The notes under the pieces: model-generated
The model's database searches: none
Seen by the model: only the letters and a program-made list of their open reading frames with translations
Told to the model about the DNA's origin: nothing
In this document: one piece after another, positions 1 to 5,716 of the stretch
Layout of the letters: every line of letters starts with the position of its first letter
Position numbering within the stretch: position 1 is the stretch's first letter
Program-made: the position numbers and the translations under genes
Origin: an uncultured Succinatimonas sp.
GTDB taxonomy: Bacteria > Pseudomonadota > Gammaproteobacteria > Enterobacterales > Succinivibrionaceae
Length of the DNA stretch: 5,716 nt
Assembly (NCBI GenBank): GCA_900548485.1
Contig: URKL01000134.1
Location: forward strand, 1-5,716
Direction of reading: 5' to 3'

Positions 1-55
1 CTGCAATTCGACCGACATGGCGACGTGCTGGACAACTTCTTCAAGAACTTCTTCC
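1..55. other. Edge segment of higher GC, possible 3' end of an unidentified gene
   Basis: About 28 of these 55 bases are G or C (51%), against an almost pure A/T spacer that starts directly afterwards. On the + strand, frame 1 reads LQFDRHGDVLDNFFKNFF and stops with TAA at 67-69. The other two + frames are also open, to stops at 71-73 and 57-59. The - strand reads an equally protein-like segment (KEEVLEEVVQHVAMSVELQ), but its frame has an in-frame stop upstream and no convincing start. A 9-base direct repeat, AACTTCTTC, occurs at 34-42 and 46-54. The frame 1 codons (GAC, TTC, AAC, CTG) differ from the TTA/GAT/TTT style of the downstream genes. It could be the tail of an upstream gene or foreign sequence joined at a contig edge. 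I do not recognise a family. Confidence 0.3.
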
Positions 56-74
56 TTAATTTTTTTTAATTAAG
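55..74. repeat. AT-only inverted repeat with T6 loop
   Basis: CTTAATT (55-61) is the perfect reverse complement of AATTAAG (68-74), with six T residues between. The 7-bp arm holds a single G:C pair at its base, so the hairpin would be weak. It sits exactly where base composition changes and where the frame 1 reading of the edge segment stops. It could be a poor terminator, or just a consequence of AT-rich sequence. Confidence 0.35.
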
Positions 75-120
75 ACTAAGATTGAGATTATTTTTTGATA
101 CGTATAAAAAATTTATTTTT

Positions 121-151
121 AAAAAATTTAGATAAAAAATCTAAAATTTTT
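121..151. repeat. Inverted repeat, A-tract/T-tract hairpin
   Basis: TTTAGAT (127-133) pairs perfectly with ATCTAAA (139-145) around an AAAAA loop. Beyond an A-A mismatch (126/146), AAAAA (121-125) pairs with TTTTT (147-151), giving 12 base pairs in all. An A-tract on the left arm and a T-tract on the right is the form of a bidirectional terminator, but the stem has only one G:C pair. Function is unproven; it may be intrinsic termination, a protein site, or chance in AT-rich DNA. Confidence 0.4.
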
Positions 152-155
152 CTTT

Positions 156-197
156 AAGCCTTTATTAAAAATTTTTTTTAATTTGCTTCTTTTTTTT
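156..197 (+). terminator. Candidate weak Rho-independent terminator of an upstream transcript
   Basis: AAGC (156-159) pairs with GCTT (185-188), and inside this TTAAAAA (165-171) pairs with TTTTTAA (175-181) around a TTT loop, with an unpaired internal loop between the two helices. One C follows and then eight T residues (190-197), the expected U-tract for a transcript running on the + strand. The low G:C content and the internal loop make it weak by textbook standards. It would end transcription coming from the left of the window before the malQ promoter. Confidence 0.35.
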
Positions 198-340
198 AAA
201 TCTTTATCGCAAATTCGTTCAATTTTTTCCAAAAAAAATCCAGGCATTTCTCAATTCCGTTAGCCTCTCTTACCTTTTTATAGCGGATTTCAAGTAAAAT
301 AGTAACGTTGCAGATGTATTCCGCATAATAATTTTGTGTG

Positions 341-346
341 TATAAT
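341..346 (+). promoter_or_regulatory. Probable -10 box of the malQ-glgB-glgX operon promoter
   Basis: This is a perfect sigma-70 TATAAT, 32 bases before the malQ start codon. The predicted transcription start is near A353, giving a 5' untranslated leader of about 25 bases that contains the ribosome binding site. No good -35 element lies at the right distance: the closest, TTCCGC at 319-324, keeps only the first two consensus bases. TGTG directly precedes the box, but the spacing does not match a canonical TGn extended -10. The weak -35 would fit an activator-dependent promoter, but I could not identify an activator site. Confidence 0.5.
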
Positions 347-364
347 TTTTCTATGTAGCTTTCC

Positions 365-370
365 AGGAGA
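365..370 (+). promoter_or_regulatory. Ribosome binding site of malQ
   Basis: AGGAGA at 365-370 lies 7 bases before the ATG at 378. This decides the start: an in-frame ATG at 336 would add 14 residues, but that ATG precedes the -10 box and has no Shine-Dalgarno sequence. Confidence 0.75.
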
Positions 371-377
371 GAAGAGC

Positions 378-2573
378 ATGGTTGATATTCAGGCACTAGC
401 CGATCAATGCGGGATTGCACGTGAATATTATGATGTTACCGGAAAAACTGTCGTAATAAGTGAACAAACGCGTGCTCAGGCATTATCCCTGTTAGGCTAT
501 CCTCTTGATGATGAACAAGCTCTTTTAAATAAATTAAAAGCTCAAGAGCTTGAACCCTTTGAGAATATGCTCGATTATGTCACTGTTTGGCGCGACGGTG
601 ATTATCCTTTTATCTATTTAAGAACTAGAGCTGATCTTGATGTAAGTTCTACCGTATGTTGGACTTTAGAGACAGAAGACGGTGAGCGTTATACTGATAC
701 TTTACCCCTAGAAGAAATTGAAATTGCTGATTATAAAACTGTACAAGGTGTAGAGTATGATATTAGACGTCTGATTATTGATAAAGACCTACCTTATGGC
801 TATCACCGTTTTAGCTTTAATTTGACAGCAGCGTATGGCATCTATAATTCAATAGTGATGTCTTTAATTAAAGCCCCGCTTAAAGCCTATGATGCTAAAG
901 AATTTTTAGATGGTAAAAAAGTTTGGGGTGTAAGCGTTCAGTTATATGCTTTACGTTCACGCCATAACTGGGGTATAGGTGATTTTGGCGATTTAAAACT
1001 TTTATTGCGTCAAATTGCTCGTCAAGGAGGCCATTTTGTTGGCTTGAATCCTTTACATGCAGGATATCCGGCAAATCCGGATCCTTATTCTGTAAGTCCT
1101 TATTCTCCATCATCAAGAAACTGGTTAAATGTTATCTATATAAATGTAGAGGACATCCCAGAGTATTCTGAATGTAAAGAGGCTTATGAGCTTGTAAATT
1201 CTAAGGCATTCCAACAACAGCTTAAGGCTTTAAGACAGAGAGAATATGTTGATTACCGCGGAGTTTTAGACTTAAAACTCAAGGTAATTAGAAAAATCTT
1301 TGAAAAACAGCGCATCGATGATAAGCGAACTAATCGTGGTAGAGAATTTTTGAAATTCATCGAAGATGGTGGCCAGAGTCTATTAGATATGGCTACATAT
1401 GATGCGTTGCAGGCAAGTTTATATGCAAAGGGTGTAGATGCTGGTGGTTGGCAAGCTTTCCCGCGAGAGTATCATTCCTCAGTATCGCCCTTTGTCGAGA
1501 ATTGGCGTAATGACCATTCACGGGAGATTCGTTTTTATTGCTATTTACAATTTTTAGCTAAAGAGCAATTACACTTAGCTTATAAGGTTGCTGCTGAAGA
1601 AAAAATGTTGATTGGTCCTTATCGCGATTTAGCAGTAGGTGTAGCCTCAGGAAGTTGCGATGTTTGGTCAGATCACGACAATCTTTATTGTAAAGATGCT
1701 TCGATTGGAGCACCCCCAGATCCTTTAGGACCTTTAGGCCAGGTATGGGGATTAGCACCTATGTCACCTAAAGTATTGCAGAAGGTCGCATATAAACCAT
1801 TTATTAGTCTATATCGTCGTAATATGACTGATTGTGGAGCTTTACGTATCGATCATGCAGCAGGCTTAAACCGTTTTTGGTGGACAAGACAAGGTCAGAC
1901 AGCAGATAAGGGCGCTTATGTAGCTATGCCTATGCACGATCTGTTAGGTATTATCGCTTTGGAGTCACAACGTCATAAATGTGTCATTATTGCTGAAGAT
2001 TTAGGTACTATTCCTAAAGAGCTGCGTGATGCTTTAAATGAGTTAGGAGCTTATTCTTATAAGTTATTCTTTGGCGAGAGAGCTTCTGATGGTGGGTTTA
2101 TAGATCCCAAACTTTATCCTCCCCATGCAATGTCAGCTTTGACTACTCATGATATGGCAACTATAAAAGGTTGGTGGCAAGCTGATGATCTAAGCTTAGG
2201 TGTACGTCTTAATGTTTATACTCAAGAAGAGGCTGATAACCTAAGAGAAGATAGAGAAGATTCTAAACAGCGAATTTTAGACAGTATGCATGGTTTAGGC
2301 TCTATAGGAAATGATATAGCTTCAAAAGCTAAGGATGTTCCTTATTCACAAAATTTAGTAACCGGCATGCAAGCACATATGTGTAAAGGATCATGTACTT
2401 TATACAGTTCACAGCTTGAAGATTGGATCGGCGTCGAAAAACCGGTAAATGTTCCGGGAACTTATAGAGAGTATCCTAACTGGAAGCGTAAACTTACAGT
2501 AGATTTAGAGGATATCTTTAATAACGATTACGTTTTGAAACTTTGCAAGACCATGACAGAGTCTCGCAAATAA
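378..2573 (+). CDS. malQ: 4-alpha-glucanotransferase (amylomaltase, GH77)
   Basis: The 731-residue cytoplasmic enzyme moves alpha-1,4-glucan segments between malto-oligosaccharides, giving longer chains plus glucose (EC 2.4.1.25). Residues 1 to about 181 form the N-terminal region typical of proteobacterial MalQ. The GH77 barrel begins near VWGVSVQLYALRS (from 182), followed by GLNPLH (222-227), YRDLAVGV, GAPPDPLGPLGQ and a C-terminal NVPGT motif (691-695). The catalytic triad is complete: nucleophile D492 in LRIDH, acid/base E540 in AEDLGT, and D592 in TTHD. From memory, E. coli MalQ (694 residues) has these at 448, 496 and 548, a constant offset of 44, so the core has no net indel and the extra length is mainly N-terminal. 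The start at 378 follows AGGAGA. Codon use is plainer than in glgB, with more ATA and AGA by eye. It is the first gene of the operon; glgB follows after 17 bases. No frameshift or missing key residue was seen. Confidence 0.97.
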   Translation: MVDIQALADQCGIAREYYDVTGKTVVISEQTRAQALSLLGYPLDDEQALLNKLKAQELEPFENMLDYVTVWRDGDYPFIYLRTRADLDVSSTVCWTLETEDGERYTDTLPLEEIEIADYKTVQGVEYDIRRLIIDKDLPYGYHRFSFNLTAAYGIYNSIVMSLIKAPLKAYDAKEFLDGKKVWGVSVQLYALRSRHNWGIGDFGDLKLLLRQIARQGGHFVGLNPLHAGYPANPDPYSVSPYSPSSRNWLNVIYINVEDIPEYSECKEAYELVNSKAFQQQLKALRQREYVDYRGVLDLKLKVIRKIFEKQRIDDKRTNRGREFLKFIEDGGQSLLDMATYDALQASLYAKGVDAGGWQAFPREYHSSVSPFVENWRNDHSREIRFYCYLQFLAKEQLHLAYKVAAEEKMLIGPYRDLAVGVASGSCDVWSDHDNLYCKDASIGAPPDPLGPLGQVWGLAPMSPKVLQKVAYKPFISLYRRNMTDCGALRIDHAAGLNRFWWTRQGQTADKGAYVAMPMHDLLGIIALESQRHKCVIIAEDLGTIPKELRDALNELGAYSYKLFFGERASDGGFIDPKLYPPHAMSALTTHDMATIKGWWQADDLSLGVRLNVYTQEEADNLREDREDSKQRILDSMHGLGSIGNDIASKAKDVPYSQNLVTGMQAHMCKGSCTLYSSQLEDWIGVEKPVNVPGTYREYPNWKRKLTVDLEDIFNNDYVLKLCKTMTESRK

Positions 2574-2583
2574 AGAGGAGAAA
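2572..2583 (+). promoter_or_regulatory. Strong ribosome binding site of glgB overlapping the malQ stop codon
   Basis: AAAGAGGAGAAA begins within the malQ TAA (2571-2573). Its GAGGAG core (2575-2580) ends 10 bases before the ATG at 2591, so ribosomes ending malQ finish on top of the glgB initiation site, which favours translational coupling. This supports the start at 2591 over an in-frame ATG at 2543, which lies inside malQ and lacks a Shine-Dalgarno sequence. Confidence 0.8.
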
Positions 2584-2590
2584 ACTAGCA

Positions 2591-4975
2591 ATGATAATCG
2601 ATGATTTGAATAACGCAAGGGTTGGTAAGCCTTTTGAGACCTTGGGTTTACATCCCTTGGATAAAGGCTACATTTTGCGTGCTTGGTTACCAGGAGCACA
2701 TAGCGTTGAGGTTTTATCCTTAAAAGATTCAAAGCATATTTGCAATTTAAACTGTATCAATCAGGATGGTTTATTTGAAGCCACTTTGGCAGATTGTACA
2801 GCTCCTTTCCATTATAAATTTAATGTTGCTTATGATGATAGCAATGTTGAGGTTATTGATCCTTATCAGTTCCGTGACGAGGCTTTTTATGGTTTAAATA
2901 CCATGGGTGAGGATCCGCAGAATATCTATAAGACCTTAGGTGCGCAATTAATCGAAGTTGAGATTGACGGTGTTTTAGTAAAAGGAACTAAGTTTGCAGT
3001 TTATGCTCCGTCAGCTACAGCTGTAAGTGTTATCGGCGATTTTAACTTCTGGGATGGCCGTCGTCATCCAATGGCTCGTTCTTTGATGGGACACTGGGTA
3101 TTATTTGTTCCGGGCTTAAAAGCTGGACAAAGATATAAGTATGAGATCAAAGATCCTAATGGCAATCGTTTACCGCATAAGGCAGATCCGGTGGGCTTTT
3201 TCCATGAGCAATATCCTTCATTTGCTTCAATCATCTCTGACCACACTACCTATACTTGGCATGATGATGAGTGGCGCAAGTCTCAATATAATAATAAGTT
3301 AGAGCAACCAATTTCTATTTATGAGGTTCATTTAGGTAGTTGGAAGCATAACGAGAATGGTAAGAGTTTAAATTATCGTGAACTTGCAGTTGAATTAGTT
3401 AATTACTGTAAGGAAATGGGATATACCCATGTTGAGCTTTTACCGATTATGGAACATCCATTCTCAGGCTCTTGGGGTTATCAACCAACCGGTTTATTTG
3501 CACCGACTAGTCGTTTTGGTAGTGTTGATGATTTTAAGTTCTTTGTTGATAGCTTCCATAAGGCTGGTTTAGGCGTTATTTTAGATTGGGTTCCAGCTCA
3601 CTTCCCGACTGATGCTTTCGGTTTAGCTCGTTTTGATGGTACCTGCTTATATGAATATGAAGATCCTCGTCGTGGTTGGCATCCTGATTGGAATTCTTTA
3701 ATTTATGACTTTGGTCGTGATACTGTAAGACGTTTCTTAATCGCCTCTGCTTTAATTTGGTTAGATCTTTTCCATATTGATGGTTTACGTGTTGATGCTG
3801 TAGCCTCTATGTTGTATTGGGATTACTCTCGTAAAGAGGGTGAGTGGATCCCTAATGTGGATGGAGGCAATATCAATTATGAGGCTGTAAGCTTCTTAAA
3901 ATGGTTTAACGAAGAGGTCTATAAGAAGTATCCTAATGCTATGACCATCGCTGAAGAATCTACTGCCTTTAAGGGAGTTTCAAGACCAACCTTTACCGGT
4001 GGTTTAGGCTTTGGCTTTAAGTGGAATATGGGCTGGATGCACGATTCTTTAGAGTATATAGCAACCGATCCTTTCTTCCGTAAGTATCATCATGGTGAAA
4101 TGTCCTTCTCTATGATCTATGCTTACAATGAGAACTTTGTATTATCAATTTCTCATGACGAGGTAACTCACGGTAAACATTCGCTCTTATATAAGATGCC
4201 TGGCGACGAGTGGCAACAAGCTGCAAATTTACGTGCATATTTAGCTTATCAGTATGCTCATCCTGGTAAGAAATTGAACTTTATGGGTTCTGAGTTTGGC
4301 CAAGGTTCAGAGTGGAACAATGATGCCCAATTAGATTGGTGGTTATTAAAATATAGTAAGCATCAGGGTATCCAAAAGATGGTCAAGGACTTAAACGCTA
4401 TTTATAAGAGCGAAAAGGCAATGTGGCAAAATGACTATGATCCTTCTTGTTTTGCCTGGCTTGATGTAAATGATGCTGAGCATAGTATCTTTGCAATGTT
4501 ACGTACCACTAAGGATGGCGATGATTTTATGGCCATTTCTAACTTTACTCCGGTACCGTATATTGCTTATCGTTTAGGGGTACCGAAGCCTGGAACTTAT
4601 GAGGTAATTTTTGATTCTGACAGCAAGGAATACTGGGGAAGCGGCTATGGTACTGGTTTAGAAAAGATTGTCGCTTCTAATATTTCTTGGCAAAATCAAT
4701 ATCATTCTATTGTTTTAGATTTGCCTCCTTTGGCTACAGTCTTTGTAAGACGTATTAAAGAGGATAAGGTTATCGATAAGCAGGATGTTGTTGATGCAAA
4801 ACCTGTCAAAGAAGAAGTTAAAGTAGCAGACAAGGTTGACGAGAAGCAAGTTGAAGCTAAAGTTGAGACTATGGCTAAACCTCAGGTAAAACCTAAGGCT
4901 AAAAGCCCAAGAAAGACTACTACTCGAGCAAGAACTACTCGTAAAGTTGTTAATCGTCAAAGTAAGGCCAAATAA
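2591..4975 (+). CDS. glgB: 1,4-alpha-glucan branching enzyme (GH13_9) with C-terminal tail
   Basis: The 794-residue cytoplasmic enzyme cuts alpha-1,4 chains and rejoins them as alpha-1,6 branches in glycogen (EC 2.4.1.18). Order of parts: an N1 domain (about 1-120, with GKPFETLGLHP), a CBM48 domain (from about 132, GTKFAVYAPSA and FNFWDGRRHPM), a GH13 barrel with SIYEVHLGSW (from 242) and LDWVPAHFPTD (D332), then a C-terminal beta domain ending in LPPLATVFVRR (R721). The catalytic residues are intact: nucleophile D402 (GLRVDAV), acid/base E455 (AEEST), and D523 (SHDEVTHGK). From memory these are D405, E458 and D526 in E. coli GlgB (728 residues), a constant offset of three. Residues 722-794 are an added 73-residue charged tail, described separately. 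Codons look more biased towards preferred ones than in malQ, which with the strong ribosome binding site suggests high expression. glgX follows after 24 bases. Confidence 0.97.
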   Translation: MIIDDLNNARVGKPFETLGLHPLDKGYILRAWLPGAHSVEVLSLKDSKHICNLNCINQDGLFEATLADCTAPFHYKFNVAYDDSNVEVIDPYQFRDEAFYGLNTMGEDPQNIYKTLGAQLIEVEIDGVLVKGTKFAVYAPSATAVSVIGDFNFWDGRRHPMARSLMGHWVLFVPGLKAGQRYKYEIKDPNGNRLPHKADPVGFFHEQYPSFASIISDHTTYTWHDDEWRKSQYNNKLEQPISIYEVHLGSWKHNENGKSLNYRELAVELVNYCKEMGYTHVELLPIMEHPFSGSWGYQPTGLFAPTSRFGSVDDFKFFVDSFHKAGLGVILDWVPAHFPTDAFGLARFDGTCLYEYEDPRRGWHPDWNSLIYDFGRDTVRRFLIASALIWLDLFHIDGLRVDAVASMLYWDYSRKEGEWIPNVDGGNINYEAVSFLKWFNEEVYKKYPNAMTIAEESTAFKGVSRPTFTGGLGFGFKWNMGWMHDSLEYIATDPFFRKYHHGEMSFSMIYAYNENFVLSISHDEVTHGKHSLLYKMPGDEWQQAANLRAYLAYQYAHPGKKLNFMGSEFGQGSEWNNDAQLDWWLLKYSKHQGIQKMVKDLNAIYKSEKAMWQNDYDPSCFAWLDVNDAEHSIFAMLRTTKDGDDFMAISNFTPVPYIAYRLGVPKPGTYEVIFDSDSKEYWGSGYGTGLEKIVASNISWQNQYHSIVLDLPPLATVFVRRIKEDKVIDKQDVVDAKPVKEEVKVADKVDEKQVEAKVETMAKPQVKPKAKSPRKTTTRARTTRKVVNRQSKAK
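4754..4972 (+). other. Region encoding the low-complexity basic C-terminal tail of GlgB
   Basis: This covers GlgB residues 722-794, past the point where the known E. coli enzyme ends. The first 40 residues mix Lys with Asp/Glu and Val (for example KEEVKVADKVDEKQVEAKVE). The last 33 (762-794) contain 13 Lys or Arg, several Pro and Thr, and no acidic residue (for example KPKAKSPRKTTTRARTTRK). The DNA holds an 8-base direct repeat, ACTACTCG, at 4919-4926 and 4934-4941, encoding the repeated TTR. The tail is probably disordered. The composition resembles nucleic-acid-binding tails, but no function can be assigned from sequence. The frame continues unbroken from the enzyme and ends in a normal TAA, followed by a good glgX ribosome binding site, so it does not look like a stop-codon read-through error. 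Confidence 0.8.
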
Positions 4976-4986
4976 TCATGATTAGT

Positions 4987-4993
4987 TAAGGAG
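4987..4993 (+). promoter_or_regulatory. Ribosome binding site of glgX
   Basis: TAAGGAG is a near-perfect anti-16S match, 6 bases before the ATG at 5000. It lies in the 24-base glgB-glgX gap, which has no room for a terminator and promoter, so glgX is probably expressed from the same transcript. Confidence 0.8.
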
Positions 4994-4999
4994 CTCAAT

Positions 5000-5716
5000 A
5001 TGGGAGTTTTACCGCCAAGATGCCAAGATTTACGTAATGTTCATTTAGGTGCAACTCCCGTTAATAGTGGTTGCCACTTTGCTGTATGGGCTCCTTATGC
5101 TAAAAAGGTTATTGTCCATTTATTTAATGAAAATGATGAGGAAATAGATTCCTTTGTCATGAACGAACGTCGCGGCGGTGTTTGGTATGGTTTTGGCAAA
5201 AACGTATCAGCTGGCGCGCGTTATGCATTAGAAACCCAAGGAGTGGACGATCCCTCCTTAGGTTTTAACTTTAAAACAGGGCGACTACTTGTCGATCCTT
5301 ATGCTCATATCCTCTCTAAACCATTTATATATGATGATAAGCTCTATCATCATGATTCAAAAAAATTTATTCCCAAATGCATAGTTCCTAATTATATTGA
5401 TGATTTTGATTGGGAAAATATTTGCAAGCCAAATCTTGAGCGTCATCGCGCTATCCTATATGAGTTAAATGTTAAGGGCTTTACTCAACTCAATGAGAAA
5501 ATTCCATCTGAATATAGGGGAAAATATTTAGGTATTGCTCAGCCTCAGGTAATTGCTCATTTAAAGAAATTAGGTATTACAGCAATTCAGCTAAATCCGG
5601 TCGCTGCAAGTATGTCTGAACCTTTTTTAGTTGAAAGAGGGCTATCTAATTATTGGGGGTACGTATCGGTGACAAGCCTTATTTTGCGCTTGCTTTCAAG
5701 AACGATGCCGGAGGTT
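5000..5716 (+). CDS. glgX: Glycogen debranching enzyme GlgX (GH13_11), 5' part only
   Basis: GlgX is an isoamylase-type enzyme that hydrolyses alpha-1,6 branches of the limit dextrin left by glycogen phosphorylase. The frame runs without a stop to the window end (239 codons), so only the first third of a protein of about 660 residues is present and the catalytic residues are not in view. Visible are a CBM48-like N-terminal domain (LGATPVNSGCHFAVWAPYAKK, then GVWYGF), the family signature TGRLLVDPYA, then the start of the barrel: ILYELNVKGFT, IPSEYRGKYLG, HLKKLGITAIQLNPV and GLSNYWGY (NYWGY at residues 217-221). The usual HVKG and ELLPV read NVKG and QLNPV here. After residue 221 the in-frame translation no longer resembles GlgX (see the entry for the last bases). 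The start at 5000 follows TAAGGAG. It is the third gene of the operon. Confidence 0.9.
   Translation, partial: MGVLPPRCQDLRNVHLGATPVNSGCHFAVWAPYAKKVIVHLFNENDEEIDSFVMNERRGGVWYGFGKNVSAGARYALETQGVDDPSLGFNFKTGRLLVDPYAHILSKPFIYDDKLYHHDSKKFIPKCIVPNYIDDFDWENICKPNLERHRAILYELNVKGFTQLNEKIPSEYRGKYLGIAQPQVIAHLKKLGITAIQLNPVAASMSEPFLVERGLSNYWGYVSVTSLILRLLSRTMPEV
5661..5716. other. Terminal segment where GlgX similarity breaks: frameshift or chimeric end
   Basis: In the glgX frame this reads VSVTSLILRLLSRTMPEV after NYWGY. The family expects something like the NPVAMFAL of E. coli. A different + frame reads PYFALAFKNDAGG from 5677, whose FAL could match that motif, but with five more bases than expected between Trp and FAL. 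About 27 of the 56 bases are G or C (48%), higher than most of glgX. The preceding TGG GGG TAC uses a Gly codon that is uncommon here. Possible explanations are a sequencing or assembly indel, a real frameshift, or joined foreign sequence. Confidence 0.5.

Larger units (their letters stand above)
56..340. other. Gene-free, extremely AT-rich spacer upstream of malQ
   Basis: This stretch has no credible gene. It is dominated by A and T runs, especially from 56 to 240, with a somewhat less extreme part from 240 to 325. It holds three inverted repeats (55-74, 121-151 and 165-181, the last inside a terminator-like structure). No tRNA, riboswitch, CRISPR array or mobile-element end was recognised. 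No MalT-box-like GGGGA(T/G)GAGG motif and no clear CRP palindrome (TGTGA-N6-TCACA) were seen by eye. A short minus-strand frame from 420 to 196 exists but overlaps the malQ start and has no recognisable content. The spacer probably separates the operon from an upstream unit and contains the operon promoter at its right end. Confidence 0.6.

Noticed and set aside
98..105. Palindrome ATACGTAT as a possible operator
   Set aside because: Only 8 bases, single copy, no match to a known operator, and in AT-rich surroundings it can easily arise by chance.
82..108. Promoter-like pair TTGAGA (82-87) and TATAAA (103-108)
   Set aside because: The spacer is only 15 bases, terminator-like repeats follow directly, and such matches are expected often in DNA this rich in A/T.
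336..377. Upstream in-frame ATG adding 14 residues to MalQ
   Set aside because: It lies before the TATAAT box, so would not be in the predicted transcript, and has no Shine-Dalgarno sequence; the ATG at 378 has both good spacing and family-like N-terminus.
196..420. Minus-strand open frame of 74 codons
   Set aside because: It overlaps the malQ promoter, ribosome binding site and start, has no recognisable domain, and its content is what AT-rich DNA gives by chance.
2543..2590. Upstream in-frame ATG adding 16 residues to GlgB
   Set aside because: It is inside the malQ coding region without a ribosome binding site, while the ATG at 2591 follows a very strong one and gives an N-terminus like other GlgB proteins.
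4715..4960. Minus-strand open frame of 81 codons, rich in Phe, Ser and Leu
   Set aside because: It is the antisense of the Lys/Glu-rich GlgB tail, which automatically yields hydrophobic Phe/Leu/Ser codons; no ribosome binding site or family was seen.
4975..4984. Palindrome AATCATGATT between glgB and glgX
   Set aside because: Too short and without a T-tract to be a terminator; it directly precedes the glgX ribosome binding site and shows no further structure.

Overview
This window is a fragment of a bacterial glycogen/maltodextrin operon. All recognisable genes lie on the + strand in the order malQ (4-alpha-glucanotransferase), glgB (1,4-alpha-glucan branching enzyme), glgX (glycogen debranching enzyme, cut by the window end). 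The proteins resemble the Escherichia coli enzymes across their full lengths, so a gammaproteobacterium is likely. The DNA is AT-rich, with TTA, CGT and GGT strongly preferred for Leu, Arg and Gly and TAA stops on both complete genes. I recall the same malQ-glgB-glgX order in Pasteurellaceae such as Haemophilus influenzae. Succinivibrionaceae are another AT-rich candidate group. The sequence alone does not settle the family.

Layout. Bases 1-55 are a short stretch of about 51% GC with no identifiable gene. Bases 56-340 are an extremely AT-rich spacer with several inverted repeats, one of which (156-197) looks like a weak intrinsic terminator for something upstream. A TATAAT box at 341-346 is the best promoter candidate, followed by a good ribosome binding site and malQ (378-2573). 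A very strong Shine-Dalgarno sequence overlaps the malQ stop and leads into glgB (2591-4975) after 17 bases. A 24-base gap with TAAGGAG leads into glgX (5000 to the window end). No terminator or promoter is visible between the genes, so they are probably co-transcribed.

How the genes work together. GlgB adds alpha-1,6 branches to growing glycogen. GlgX removes the short limit-dextrin branches left by glycogen phosphorylase. MalQ rearranges the released malto-oligosaccharides into longer chains plus glucose. Genes for ADP-glucose pyrophosphorylase, glycogen synthase and phosphorylase may lie beyond the right edge.

Points that stand out. GlgB carries a 73-residue C-terminal tail beyond the usual end of the enzyme: first charged and Lys/Glu/Val-rich, then strongly basic. 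The GlgX reading frame loses family similarity right after its conserved NYWGY motif, about 56 bases from the window end, which suggests a frameshift or a chimeric end. Both window edges have higher GC than the DNA next to them. I see no clear sign of a new biological system. The GlgB tail is the most interesting biological lead.
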